Positions 36,922 to 50,130 are shown, numbered from the stretch's first letter. The stretch is 64,000 nt of DNA from Boswellia sacra (GCA_013180625.2 SNVD02011186.1:62001-126000), one strand, 5' to 3'. Program-made: numbers and translations. Notes: generated from the letters alone by a model not told the origin.

Positions 36922-38542
36922 GTGATTAATAAACATTTAAACCAACAAATTAAGAGAAAAAGAGACTGAATGGGTGAAAAATTTCATTCGTGTATGGAAT
37001 ATATGGCATATTGTACTTTGAGATGTAATGACCTCAATAATCATTCAATTTAATATTAAAAATCAAAGACAAAAAGGTAATTATTCATTTGTAAATAATA
37101 ATCTATGAGTAGTCATAGTCTACAAACTTTTATATACAAATTGATGTGTTATATGGTGATCAGAGCAGTAGATATATAAAATCAATTTATTTAATAAAGA
37201 GTGATGATATATAAATAAATGAGTGATGCTACATCAATTTATATACAAATTTATATACAAAGTTTATAAGAGTAGCAGTACTCATAATATATATATTTTC
37301 CTAAATATGTTTCGTGCATGATTTTGTAAACCTCATTCAAAGTCCGTATTAATGCGGAAGAATTTTATATATATACTCTAATAACCTCTAAATCAAAACT
37401 AGATGAGATTTTGACTTAAAACACTAATTTCGTTAATCCATTTTCATCATATCGCAAAAATATTATATTTTATTTTCTAAATCAATAATATTATGATAAT
37501 TAATCCTTCCATCACAAAATTTAAACCTTTTTTATCTTTTCTAAATAAACCAATTTAATACAACTTTAATACACATTAGTGCGACACGTCATACTGGTTA
37601 TGGTTAGCAAAGAAGCATGCTACTTTACTTATATATATAAAAGCCAGTGGAACCAAAAAAGCCAAAAACTTTATTCATTATATTTTATTGAATAAAGTTG
37701 TACGTAATTATATACCATATATAATCATATGTTTCAAAAATTAAAACAAAAGTACTAATTATATTATATATCCATTTCAAAATAATTTTTTATAATAAAA
37801 GATTGAAAAAAGTATTTATAAATATATAACATGACAAAATAATAATAATAAATATTCTCTCAAATTTTTAAGGGAAAAAATTCTATCAAATTATAATATT
37901 TGAAGTAAAAATATGTTAATAATATACCTAATTTATTTTATCTTCATTTTTAAAGGAAGAAAATTTTCATTGGTAGAACGAAGCCACTTATATTACAAAG
38001 GGTGTTAATAACATTTTTTGTTTCCTCCAATAGCCTATAGATTAAATTTAAGGAAATCATTTACACTATAAATCAAACAATTTGAGTTTAAGGTTTTTGG
38101 CATTTGCCAAAAGAAAATTAAAATCATTTGTCATCTACCAATATAAAAGCTATGATTCTAACATGCTAAATACTTGTGGCATGAAACAATATATAATTTT
38201 TTAAAAAAATTATTTTAAACGATAAAATTATGATATAGTAGAGATACATTATATGTTTCATTTTTACAAGAGCTAATTATCTACCTAATATTTTTAATTT
38301 AGAACATTAATTTTAACTTCAAACTTAAGTTTATAGATGTAATACAAACTTCTAGTACTAGTGTTTAAATATTCTTAATATAAATTATATAGGAAAAAGT
38401 TGGCTGTAAATATATAAGCACGTATAAAGAAAATTTTATTTTATTATACATCATTTTGTTCGAATGTGTCACTCAAGACGTATACAAGATGACAAACATA
38501 CTTTATCAGCTACAAATCCTAAGCCCGTGTAAAAGCTCATTA

Positions 38543-38800
38543 TCTTTTGATTATAGTGGCTATATTCAACCTAATCCACATGATTATTGATTAATAAATG
38601 TGACCAATCAGGTTAGTTTTGGATTAATATGTCCAAGTTTGAGATGATGACGGTGAGCTAGAATCGCGAACCCTTATTGGGATTATTTGTAAACAATTTG
38701 GAGATAATTAAAGAACTAATTTAAACAAGTTTCGTCAACCATTTATGTGACTAATTAACAAATTCCATCCATCCATTCAATGTATTCAATTCATTTACCT
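38543..38800 (+). repeat. dispersed duplication block 1, copy 2
   Basis: Partner of 33361-33625, about 5.2 kb away in the same orientation. Confidence 0.8.
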
Positions 38801-40185
38801 TTTATGTTTTAAGAAAAAAAATAATTTTAATTATTGATTATGAAATCTTCGTAATTCAATATTGCTTTTAAAAATATGTGGCGTGTGTCATACGCGTGAA
38901 GGGTGATGCTATTTCTTTTTAAATCCTTTTAATTAAGATGATTAAAACAATTCATTAATAAATAGGACAAGGAAAGGATCCTTATTCTAATAAATAATGG
39001 AGAAATTTGGAGCTTGTTATCTTATGTACAACCATCTTGACGTGGCAATTATAACAATTAATGTGACAGTTTAAATGCAAAGTATAAAACTGATCGATGA
39101 ACATTAAAATTTGGAACTAAAATTTTAATGTGAACCGCTTAGTTCAAGTTTAAAAAGAAAAATGAATAAAATATTTATGCAAAATCGATTACTGGGAGAG
39201 GGTATAATTCACAAGCTTCAGAATTTTTTTTGGGTAATTAGGGATTGAATGAAAAAAATGAGATTTGTTTTTAGTTTGAAACCTTTGGAGTTTGGATTGG
39301 GATTGTTTCGTTTAATTGGTGATTGATAAAAATTTGTGTTGATGAAAATCTGGGTATTATTTTTAGGCTTGTAGTGAGGTATATCTAAAAAAAAAAAAAA
39401 ATGACGATCAAGAAAAGAGAAATCCGAAATTGAAGATAAAGAAAAGACAAAATTATAGAAACCAAAATTGAGGAGAGAGAATATACGGTATATTTTTATT
39501 TATTACATAATCTCCATTATTTATTTCTTTTGTATTTTTATGATTTAAGGGCAAATTAGTCATTTAGGCCCTCTGTCATGCTTTTGCTCCTCTTAGAAGA
39601 TGTTTTCTTTCATAGCCTCAACTGTGAATTTTTTAAAAAACAGAGATGAAGCTGTAATTTTGCTAAATGTGAGGGTAAACCCTGAAAATAAAATTTTAGG
39701 AAAATTTCAAAATAGACCAAAATAACGAGTCCATTACAAAAAGAACCCATTCCTGAAAATTTTGTAAATCATGGACCTTCGAACAATGAAATGACGAAAA
39801 AGCCCTTAATACAAAAAAAAAAGTTAAGACAAATGAGTCAAAGGCCACTGCATATCCGTTTCTTCTCAACATCTCTTGCAAAGCTCCTCCACAGCACAAC
39901 GTTTTTGTAAGAATCTCAATGTCTATGTCATTTGCTTGAAGATCTGAGTAATAGACTAGGTAAGACACCTTTTTACATATACATGATTCTTATTTTTTGA
40001 AATTTTTGAACTTTAAATTTTGTATTAATGTTTGTTGGCTAATGAGACGGACTGCGCTTAGAAACTACATTAGTGAGCTTAGGCGAAGTGTCTTTGACGC
40101 ATAAGTTGCAAAGAAAGCAATGGAAAACAACAATTTGTAAGAAAAATGTGATATGCTAGACGAGGAAGATGACGATCGATGCTGG

Positions 40186-40312
40186 ATTTGCGAACGTCGA
40201 GTGTCAAGTTGATCTGGGTCACTTGCTCGATGTCGTGTGTCCAGGAGAACTTAGTCGAGTGTCGAGTGTCGAGTTTTGTCGTGTTATCGAGTGTCGAGTT
40301 TCGTCGAGAAAA
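40186..40312. repeat. cluster of TCGAGTGTCGAG motifs
   Basis: tcgagtgtc(g/a)ag occurs four times in about 120 bp (gaacgtcgagtgtcaagt, agtcgagtgtcgagtgtcgag, atcgagtgtcgagt). A similar set of gctcgac / tcgagtgttgag motifs lies at 47148-47224, on the other side of the Mutator-like relic, so the two clusters may mark its ends. Confidence 0.5.
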
Positions 40313-41074
40313 CTATCATAATTCGAATTTTGTTCTCTTTTATGCAGTGTTTTAATGATTTTTTTATTCAATGATAAATTTTGACACGTTGTGAATGGGG
40401 CTTTTATCTCGCTAGAGCGTTTGCAATAATAACACTGTGTCAAAGTCTCTTTCGAGACTTAAGGGAACACAAAAGAGTCATGGGCACGTCTGGAGAAAGG
40501 AGTGACCATCTAATTATTCAATTGGGAATGAATGGGGGCAATCTGATCCCTCGCTTTGGGACCTAAACTACTCTCATCCCTTCAGAGATGGATTCGGGAA
40601 GTTAGGTATGAGACTTTCAAACTACTCGGATGTAAATCCGGCCTTCACTAAGGAAATACCAAATAGAACTAACTCGTGTTGTTCCTTAGTTCACTTAGAT
40701 GATTCATTTTATGCACATATTCTCATTTTTTTTTATCTTTATTAAGCATATGAGGTGATTATTCAATTAATGACAGTTGTATATTCATACATAGAAAGAG
40801 GGAGGAGAATAATTACATTTCCTTTCAAACATGGGGGAATGGGAAGAGGTTTACAACATTTGTAATAAAATAGTAACATGTTCCATACATTCGTCTATTG
40901 CATTCATTCTAAGTAATGATCTCTCACCATCAATGTGAGTCCACTATTACTTCATGGCATCATACAATTACGCTTCTCAATATTCATATATGCATAAATC
41001 ATACAAAGCCATAATCTACTATCATAGTATTCTAGCCTAGATTTTGATAAATTCTATAATGGTATTCTATCTAT

Positions 41075-41225
41075 TGTTATTCTAGCATAATTCATATCAA
41101 TTTATTAAAAATCATAGCATTTCTAGCCTAAACATGGTGTTCATGGCATATTCTAGCCTAATTCATAACATTCATGGCATATTCTAGCCTAATTATGGTA
41201 ATCATGGTATATTCTAGCCTAATTC
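41075..41225. repeat. attctagcctaa short repeats
   Basis: Five or more copies of attctagcctaa, alternating with catggcat or atggtaatcatgg, spaced about 30-40 bp apart. This is low-complexity repeat sequence of the kind found in LTRs. Confidence 0.6.
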
Positions 41226-41810
41226 AAGCAATCAACATCAATCATAACACGCAAGGGCAAAATGATAATTCTACCTATTATATGCTATTTTTTAGCATTC
41301 ATCAAAGCAAGTAAGTTTTCTTAGCCTGATTCTAACAATGTGCTCTTAAGCATGATTCTAAACATGTTCTCCTATATATGTTTCTGAGCATTCGCAAAGA
41401 AATTAAATTCCTAAACATGATTCTAAAAAAGGAAAGTTCGCGGACTTACCTCGACACGCTTATCCTTCTTGCAAAACAAATGAGGTTAGAACAATTCATA
41501 ATAACCCTAAACATGCTCCTAAGTATAAAATAAAACCTTAAACATGATTTTTCTAAGCAAAAATAAATAAATAAATAAAAGAGAGAATAGGAGGGAGGAG
41601 AGATTTCTACTCTTAAGACGTACTCTTTCTGAGTTTAGAGTAATAAAACGCCTAAAAAATTATACTGAAAAAGACTTCTCAAATTCTTGAGCGTGTCTTC
41701 AAGAGGGAGAAAGAGATGATTATACAATCGGTGTGTCTTGGGAAGTGTGACTAAGGTGTGCTTATATAAGCTTTCTTGGAGTGAAAATATGATAAAAAAT
41801 CGATGTGGGA

Positions 41811-42012
41811 TTCAGATGAATAGTATTGATAAACAGTAAAAGTGAACAGTATAATCGACTGATTGACCAGTTGTGAATAGTATTGATGAACAGTGAAAAT
41901 AAAAAGTGCCGGATGAACAGTACCGGCTGATTGTTTGACCAGCGACCGACTGGTTGACCTGTGGTGAACAGTAATGGTGAATAGTAAAAATGAACAATAC
42001 CTGATGAACAGG
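41811..42012. repeat. TGAACAGTA/TGAATAGTA interspersed repeat
   Basis: About ten copies of tgaa(c/t)agta or close variants in 200 bp, mixed with gactgattgaccag and gaccgactggttgacc. The motif makes short minus-strand frames of no significance. Confidence 0.7.
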
Positions 42013-42337
42013 CACAATGCAGTCCTTTTTGACCTTTATGTATTTAATTGCTTATAATTTTTTAGTTCAATTCCGATTTATGATCTATAAATTTTTATGA
42101 AAACTAGACATTTGTAACTTCGCAACGGTATATGACTCACCATCAGATCCTCTTGGATTAATTTTTGTGATTGTTTGAAGTCATACGTTAGTTCCCGAGA
42201 CCTTTCACCAACTTCGTCTCACCTTTCCTCTCTTGGCTTCCAAGGGCATTTTGGTCATTATCTTTACCCTATATTCATCTTTATTTCTTCATTGAGCCTA
42301 AAAATTTAATGTCTACACACATCTTCTACATGCAGAG

Positions 42338-45116
42338 ATGAAAACTTTGCGTATTTTGATGTTGTATAATGGTTCATCGAAGATGCAACATAATGGAAGT
42401 TATATGTATATGGGAGGGATGTCTAAGGCATTGATAATTTCTAGGTGTATTACTTATAATGAGTTGGTTGAATGTTTAAGTTTAGAAATGGGTTGGGATT
42501 TGAGTAATAAAAAACCTTAAGTTTGGCTGTTCAATTCTCCTCTAAGGGTCCTCCTCCATTGCCGACTCTTATTGAGACTGATGACGATGTATGTTTTTTC
42601 ATATAACATAGTCTGGAGGACCCGTTATCATACATAGCGCTCATCATCACAGTTGAAGATATGAACCAGCAAAGAAGAAGGTCAAGATCTAAACCTTCGA
42701 TGAAAAAGAGTTCTTCTAATCTTTCTTTGTTTCACTCAGCTACTGGAACTAACCAATTAACTGAGTCCACTCCTACCCTTGTGCAATCAACTTGTAATGA
42801 AGAAGTTTCAACAGTTTGCTATGCATGGAGAGGAGGAGCGATCGGGTGGTGCTAGAGAAGTTGGAATAAACCAGTCATTGCCATTTACCTTAATTAGACA
42901 CCTTGATAGCTTTAGAGAATTTGAGAGCTTAGCCAATGTCGAGAGTGATAGTGTTCATGGGGTTGGCGATGACGGGAATAACAATAGTGACGATGAGGAC
43001 GATGACCATAATGATGATCGTGATAATAATGATGATGTGGACTATGTTTTTGAATCAAGCGATCAGTGGGATGATGATTTAGATGGCAATGATCACGGTG
43101 GAAGTGAAAATGGGGCCACAAAGTTTTCGAATGATTTAAACCAAGAGGTGCCTAGAACCTTTCCTACCTCTATTCAATCAACTCCTCCTTGAACATCAAT
43201 AGCAAAAGAATCGGATCCAGTCGGGGGGCTTGTGGCACCTGATGGCGATATTGGACCTTCGAGCAATGATAATCAGGCAAACACATTTAGATGGATGCCT
43301 CTAATTGTGCATTCCATATCAATAGGTCATGATGATCCAACGTCGTTTGTAATTGACAGAATTGAGGTTGTAGTCGGACAAATTTTTAATAATAAAATCT
43401 AGCTTCGCGAGAAGTTATCAAATTTGGCATTATGACGCAACTTTCAGTTTAAGGTAACAAAATCCAACCCAACAAGGTTCAAAGCTGTATGCCATGCTGA
43501 AAATTGTAAGTGACAGATACGGGCAACCAAGATAGCAGATTTCAATTTCTTCTAGGTGTGAAAATTTAACAACTAGCACATATGTTCGGGAGCTGGGCTC
43601 CACCCTAATCACAAACAAGCAAAATTCGTTGTTATTGGGAAACATATAATGTCGAAATTCATGCAGGCATTGCGGATCTATCAACCTAGGGACATTATGC
43701 ATGATGCTAAAAAAGCATTAGCTGTTACCATCATATACCTTAAGGTACGAAGGGCAAGAGAAGTAGTGTTGGAGAAACTGCATGGATCTCATGAGGACTC
43801 ATTTTCACTTTTGCCTCAGTATATGTACATGGTTGAGAAAGCAAATCCCGGGACGAGAACTGCTTTGAAAACTGATGATAACAATCACTTCAAATACCTT
43901 TTTATGAGTTTGGGGGCTTCTATTGCCAGATTTACGAATTCAATTAGGTCGGTGGTTGCAGTTGATAAGTCTCATTTAAAGAAAAAATATAGAGGTACCA
44001 TGTTTTTGGCATCAAGTATGAATGAAAATATGCTAATATTTCCATTGGCATTTGGAGTTGGTCATTCAAAAAACGATGAATCCTAGAATTGGTTCTTGAG
44101 TCAACTGCGTGATTAGGTTGTCCACAATATTTGTGATTAGTGTTCATCTTAGACCGCTATTCAAGCATTGCAAATGCTATTTCTTGTGTTTTCCCTATGG
44201 CACTTCATGGGTTGTGCACCCATCACTTGAAGGGAAACTTGAAGGCAAGGTTCAAAGATAAGGCTTTATTAGACATGTTCACCAAAGCTACAAGGACCCA
44301 TCTTCGCACTGATTTTAACCACTATATGCACATAATTGAATCATACATACCCTCAGCTACAATGTTTCTTCGGGAGATAGGTGTGGAGAAATAGGCACAT
44401 TCACAATTCACCGGTTGACGTTATAATATAGTGACAACCAATATAGTCAAGTCAATGAACAGTTGCTTGAGACAGGCTCATTTCCTGCCCATTACAATTT
44501 TAACCGATTATTATCGAGCAAATCTTTAGAAATGGTTCTATGCACGAAGAAAAATATTTGTTTTTTCGCAATTACATCTTACTCCATGGGCTGACAAGTT
44601 GATGGAGGATCGTTTGAAAAAAGGTGATCAGATTAGACTTTACGGCCTATCTTTAACTATGTACGAGGTGTATGGTAAATAATGGGTCAACATTATCGAC
44701 ATGCATGCCTGGACCTGCATATGTAGAGTGTTTGATCTTGACCAATTGCCTTGTACATATGCATTAACTGTTTGCAAGCAAATGAGCTTACTCACGTGCC
44801 ACAATTGCTATGCTAATTGGTACACAAACAAATGCAACCTTCATGCATATGTATTACCTGTGGTTCCAGTTGGGGTAAGTGACGATTGGGTGGTTCCAGA
44901 TGAGGTAAAAAGTAGAGTCGTCCTGCCATCGGAAATGTGAAGGCCGGTAGAAAGACTAAGAAGAAAGAGGATCCTATCCTAGGAGAGTCCAGCACGTCAT
45001 GAAGTTGCGGTCATTGTGGGAGCTCAGGTCATAATCGGCAAACATGTCACAATCCTATACCTCTTGAATGGGTTGCTGGTGCCGACATAATAATTTATGA
45101 CTTCCTATTTCTACAT
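42338..45116 (+). pseudogene. Mutator-like (MuDR) transposase pseudogene
   Basis: Successive plus-strand frames, broken by many stops, give the layout of a MuDR transposase. The N-terminal domain is MLYNGSSKMQHNGSYMYMGG. An acidic Asp/Asn-rich linker lies at 42955-43120. The MULE catalytic part has VVAVDKSHLKKKYRGTMFLA and FPLAFGVGHSKNDES (about 43945-44085), then LDRYSSIANAISCVFPMALH and CTHHLKGNLKARF (44146-44260), then the MNSCLRQAHFLPI stretch. A SWIM-like DLDQLPCTYALTVC (about 44732-44775) and a CCHC knuckle, CGHCGSSGHNRQTC (about 45004-45045), follow. The first catalytic Asp (VDKSHLK) and the second (LDRYSS) are present. Stops at about 44083 (TAG), 44113, 44392 and later make it inactive. 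Confidence 0.85.
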
Positions 45117-46149
45117 AGAGTATAATGTATTTTTGTAATGTATTTACCAAATCATGTATTAAGTTCAAATTTATAACTATTGTATTTATAATGTACTAGT
45201 TTACCAAACTTGTGTATTTATAATACACACGTGTTATTGTGTGTGTGTGCATGTGTAGGTAATTTGAGCAAAATTAATGTTAATTTTTGTGTATACAATG
45301 TCTACATCTATATGTTATTTGGTATGTGCATGTGTAGGTGGTTTGCACAAAATTAAATAACAATATATACAAAATTACAAAACCATACGTTTAGAAATTT
45401 TTACCCATATGTACATAAAACAATAAATCATATGTACAAAATCAATAATTAATATGTATAAAAATATGCACACAATATGTATGCTATATGCACGAATTAA
45501 TAAATTGTAAGCATAAAATTTGTACTCCAGCCAAATGATATCGGCTCATGTATCCGGACGATCGGGAGATGTCACGGGAGTATCGACGGTATTTGATCTC
45601 GGGGCGGCCATAGCATCTGATCCTAGTGTGGCTACAGCCTTTAAGCTGTCGATAAGAGGAGTAGTACTGCATGCGAGGGGTCGGATCTGAATTCAACGAG
45701 TCCAACAGTAGTGCATTACCATCCTTTGTTGAAGCGTGCTCTCCGTGAACGACTGTACGTTCGCCACTGGAACACCTCCTGCGAGATACTCTATGAACAG
45801 TAGGCAGTACACTCCACAGGCCCCTCTTTCGGCCTTCTACTGAGGAGCTTCTGTGGTATCCTCCACTGGCCTAACATTGAAAGGGACAGTGGGGAGACAG
45901 TGGGGAAGTCCATGTCGTCGAATGCACTCAATGAAATCAAATGGGGTAGTATGTGCGTCAGGAAACTACAACACTCTTTCATTGTGTCCAGCGACGTGTT
46001 CGTGATGAAAAGTCATAAATCTAAAATAGTGATTTAGGTCCAAACGAGCTGCCATCTAGTGCTCGCCGTCTATGTTTATAAGAATATATAACTGTAAAAC
46101 AAAAAACGAAGCCATGTTAATGTACAACTTGGTCAAATGACATGATCAT
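45117..46149. other. interior of the Mutator-like relic
   Basis: 45120-45480 is AT-rich with tgtatttataat repeats. 45480-46140 has coding-like base composition on the minus strand (for example FDDMDFPTVSPLSLSMLGQW), but I cannot place it in a family; it would be the middle of the minus-strand gene whose start is at 46150-46720. Confidence 0.35.
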
Positions 46150-46720
46150 TTTTTACTAGATACTCATATAAATGAATTACCCATTCAAGATCCTCCCACG
46201 ATTGGCCTACGAGCGGACTATCTCCGTAAACGTAAGGATAACCTCCCAAGTTATACTTTTTACCCTCATGCTCCTCTTTTTCATCCTTCCTTGTCATATA
46301 CTTAGCTAGCCTCCTAGCTTAAGCTTTCTTCATGTCCCGAACGATCATCTTATAAGACTCAGTACCCTATGGATATTCACTGAATCTGTCCAATGTGTCC
46401 ACGAAGTTCAACCACTTAACAGAAATTAATCGACGTATATCCTATATAAGGAAAAGGCGCTCAAGCACATAATACAACGTCAGCTTTACCATGTCCTCAT
46501 CTAGGATTCGAGAAACATTTAATTTCTCAAACTTCTTATAAACACATTCAACAAAATTTGCTTCGACCCAAAATACTTGCCTCGCAATCTGCACTTGCCA
46601 CGATTGTCGGGAGTGCTTGGCATCTTCGTTTCAAACTTCATTCCCATAACGATACCAAACTCGTACACTGAAAAGCGTATAACCCTACCTATATTGAACA
46701 AGCATATGTCACCGTACGAC
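46150..46720 (-). pseudogene. DUF1985 (Ulp1-associated transposon protein) relic
   Basis: The minus strand encodes FNIGRVIRFSVYEFGIVMGM and CRLRGKYFGSKQILLNVF. After a frameshift come RILDEDMVKLTLYYVLERLF, a stop, LNFVDTLDRFSEYP with a TAG where the WG of the usual YPWG motif belongs, and ESYKMIVRDMKKA. This is the order of the DUF1985 domain (RFSxxEFxxxxGL, KYFG, DxDxVKLxLxYxLE, LDxxxxYPWG) that precedes a Ulp1-type C48 peptidase in proteins carried by some plant MULEs. No Ulp1 His-Asp-Cys site is recognisable in the remaining sequence. It converges with the MuDR transposase relic, as in Ulp1-carrying MULEs. Confidence 0.6.
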
Positions 46721-47144
46721 TAATGTACGATGATAACACTTTTTTATGACAATTTTTATAAATAATATGCAAAAGTAGACAACCCATACCTCGTATTAGA
46801 AACCACATCTCATCATCCAACCCATAACCATGAGTCTCCGGCTCTCTTAACAGCACATGGTGCACCAATTATGATGGAAAGATCAGGCGTGCGGATGTCC
46901 AAATGTGCCCAAAACATGTGCTCATAAACATCTTTTTTTTTTACGATCATTTAACTTGTCTCGAACCCACTGTACACACTCCAGACTGACCAAATTGGTT
47001 ATCACTGCATGGTATTGGTCGTCATATGGAGTATTCATGTTGAATGTATGCCCATGACTATTTGCCATTATCACCTGCAAAAAAAAAAAATTTCAATCAA
47101 TTTGAACCAAACATGTGTGTTTTTGGGTAGGGGAATCAAAGCCT

Positions 47145-47225
47145 GCTTAGACGCTCGACGGAGCTTGACAATGCTCGACAGACTACAATTCGTCGAGTAC
47201 TTGGCATAATATCGAGTGTTGAGCT
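47145..47225. repeat. cluster of CTCGAC/TCGAGT motifs
   Basis: gctcgacgg, gctcgacag, cgtcgagtac and atcgagtgttgagc occur within 80 bp. Possibly the right-end counterpart of the cluster at 40186-40312. Confidence 0.4.
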
Positions 47226-47235
47226 ATTCTAAATA

Positions 47236-47345
47236 GGCTTGGCAATGGGGCGAAGCGAGGAGGGTCTGGGGCGGCAAGTGCCCATCCCCACCCCGTTAAA
47301 CATTTTTTTGCCCCGCCCCACATCATTGTCCTAGAACACGGCGGG
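47236..47345. repeat. GC-rich fold-back segment
   Basis: gcaatggggcgaagcgagg and gtctggggcggcaag are followed by ccccgccccacatcattg, so the ends can pair (caatg...cattg with G-rich against C-rich). A strong GC island in AT-rich DNA, probably a terminal piece of a small non-autonomous transposon. Confidence 0.45.
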
Positions 47346-47568
47346 GCGATATTTGAAAGACAAGACCTAGACCCATCCCGCTCTGCTTAATTTAAATTAT
47401 ATTAAATTATTTAATCCAAAATATAAATATATTGATGATCATTATTTAAAAACTATAAAAAGCATTAAAACATTATAACTTGACTAAATTAATGTTAATA
47501 TATTAAAAGATTCATAATTATTAATTAAAATGTAACTTTTGTTAAAGTTTTTGTATTATTTGTAAAAG

Positions 47569-47880
47569 CACTACAAGAAAAAATGCTTATATTTAGTGGT
47601 TTTTATCGTCAAATATATACATATTTGGCGGTCTTTTGACTGACACCAATGACACCGCCAAATATAATCTATTTGGCTGTTGGTCAAACTGCTAAATATG
47701 AAACTTACTATATTTGGTGGCTTTTAACCGCCAAGTATGATTAGTCTAAAAAATTTAAAAAAAAAATCATACGTGACAGTTTTTAGCGGCCAAGTATATT
47801 TTTTAAGCAAATAAAAAAATATATAATACTTGGTTGTTTATTAACCGCCAAGTAATATATATATAATTTAAAATAAGGTT
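47569..47880 (+). mobile_element. terminus of another CACTA element
   Basis: It starts CACTACAAGAAAAAATGC and continues with alternating units of the type tttggcggt / accgccaaatat (47620-47860), the subterminal array of a CACTA family different from the one at 7079. No matching right end was found; it may have been lost or lie beyond the later insertions. Confidence 0.6.
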
Positions 47881-48703
47881 TTTAAAAAAATTTAAGAAGT
47901 GCATAATCTAGATTATGTACTCGATTTATCAACACAGAACCTTATGTATGTGATAAGTAAAAATAAGCCATTGTCTGGAATAAAATTTGATAGGCAGTTG
48001 TTCGACAACCTATAGCTAATATTACAAAAGGCTTAATGTCACATCTTTTTTAGCCAGGATACAATTGATGGGAAAAAAAGAATAAGAAAAAAGGAGAAAA
48101 ATATATTATTGAGGTACCCACAAGACAATAATATTTCTAAACATGACTTAAATATTAAAACTGTCTCAAGCCTTTGATAACCATGACTTCATATAAAAAA
48201 ACTTCTCGAGCTGCAAAGCAAGACCTGTGTAATATTTCCAAATTAACTAAAGATTTCCACATTACCAGATGCAATGTATTATGGAGCTACCTACCTATCC
48301 ATATTTGTCCATAACCTTGGTTTTGACATGAAACTCTTCACTAGAAGGGCCCAATTTTGCCAAGCCAAAATCAGATGTTGGATTCCTTGTAGTACTATAA
48401 AAGAAAATAACAAAAGAAGAAAAAAAATGAAATACTATTGGAAGATTTATACAAGTTAAGGTATCTAATAAACACATATCTTGAAAGCAACCCATCAATT
48501 ACAATGCCATTTGGAAACAAGAAAACAAGAGAAGCCATTTCCGTTTGCATAATTACAATGCTAATTTGAGTAGCCACCAGATTTGAGATTTTATTCCATT
48601 AATATTTATTCTCAATTTAGCACACGAATAGAGCCTATCCTTAAATTGACATAGATAGAAATGTTAGGATCAAACAAAAACCAACCCTATCAGGTAGTAT
48701 ATT

Positions 48704-50116
48704 TGATTACGCCCAAAATATACCGCGGTTATTGTAGTATACGTTGAGGTGTCGAATCCACAAGGAGGCCTTTGATAAAAGAGGTTAGTAAAACAAAAAA
48801 TATAAAAGATAATAAAGATATAAAATTTAACTTTGAAGTGATTGGTTCTAAAGAAAATACAATGTTTAATAATTGGAAACAATCGATGGTAATTAAGAAG
48901 TAAGGCATCGAGAATCACTTATATGTTTTGTAAATCTAATCCCACTTTGATTTAATAATTATAACTCAATTGAAAGTTTCACATCCCAAACAATCAATCG
49001 GAAAATATGTATAGTATAGCATAAATGATAAACACATGTATTTGATATGCATAAACTCTTTACAAGCAATATTTACCAACAACATTCATCCTTACAAGTT
49101 ATCCAAGAGCGACAATATATCACATGACAATATTGTAGTAAAGGATTAACTCATAAAACGAAACTACCAGTAACAATTATAATTCAACATGAATCACATA
49201 AAGAAAGCATGACTGAATTTATATGAAATTGAGAATTATAATTTCTGGATTAAAAAGAAATCACAAGATGAGAAAGAGTTTAACACATAAACAAACATAC
49301 AATCTTTATAGCCTTTGAGGTAGAATGAAAGTGGAGAAATAGATAAACTACACATACAAGTTCATCTCTAGCCTTACCAAGAGTTCTAGCCTAACTTACA
49401 ATTCATTCTTATCATTTCTAAAGAGAAAATACAAGAGAGAATTGCAATATACAATGATAAAATGTGAACTCAAATGATTTTTTTCTCTCCCCTTTCAATT
49501 CCTCAAGTTGTCCTTAAATAGGTGATGAAATGGAACTATTACACCAAACCTCCACCAATTTTTCCACAATGTCAGCCACCAACTTGCAGCTGCTTTTTGA
49601 CCACCAAATGGACTGAATTGGGCTTTGTGGAAAACATGAAAGTTGTAGCATTTTGTCTCAGCTTTCCAGGGCCACCAGATTCATGCAATTTGGACAAGTA
49701 TTCTCTGAGATATGGCCCAAATACTAGACATGGGTCGGGCTGAGAAACAACTACATTTTGGTTTTGTTGTGTCTCAATTTCGGCCCATCAAATGTTGGAT
49801 TTGGGCTTTTGATTGTTCTTCAACTTTGTGTAAAATTGAGACATGTTGCTCCAGGTTCAATAATCTCTCCATTTTGATCTATAGATTGAGAGTTGTGTCC
49901 ATTTTATTAAACCTGAAAAAAATGATTTCTATTAATCACAATTTAAGGACAATACTTTATTTCAAGATAAAGACTAAAGAAAATGCAAAAGAAATGAAAC
50001 AAATGTAAAAGAGGCATAAGCAAAATAATTATGCTAAAATATCATAAAAGCTTTATAATACTGTCCAATTAGCATTAATTATTTATGCTTAAGAGTGTAC
50101 TTTCATGCGTTTATCA
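48704..50116 (-). repeat. 3' LTR
   Basis: 1413 bp, TGATAAACGC...GGCGTAATCA on the minus strand; nearly identical partner of 59557-60969. The U3 TATA (CCTATTTAAGG) is at about 49511-49521. Confidence 0.95.
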
Positions 50117-50130
50117 CAATCCCCAGCCAG
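50117..50130 (-). other. polypurine tract region
   Basis: CTGGCTGGGGATTG directly precedes the 3' LTR on the minus strand, the expected place of the plus-strand primer. It is G-rich but short. Confidence 0.5.

Larger units (their letters stand above)
33060..40185. other. 7-kb gene-free AT-rich region
   Basis: No frame resembles a known protein. The content is long A/T tracts, the duplicated blocks listed separately, and one microsatellite. Near 39540-39670 phrases such as gggcaaattagtcatttagg and gagggtaaaccctgaaaat have the look of an old transposon end. Confidence 0.5.

Noticed and set aside
39696..39968. 90-codon minus-strand frame
   Set aside because: No family resemblance and lies in AT-rich repeat-like sequence; likely chance.
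42912..43121. His-rich minus-strand frame
   Set aside because: Antisense shadow of the acidic Asp/Asn linker of the MuDR transposase.
48670..50008. Matching short frames at 48670-50008 and 59529-60861
   Set aside because: They are identical because they lie in the two LTRs; no evidence that they code for protein.
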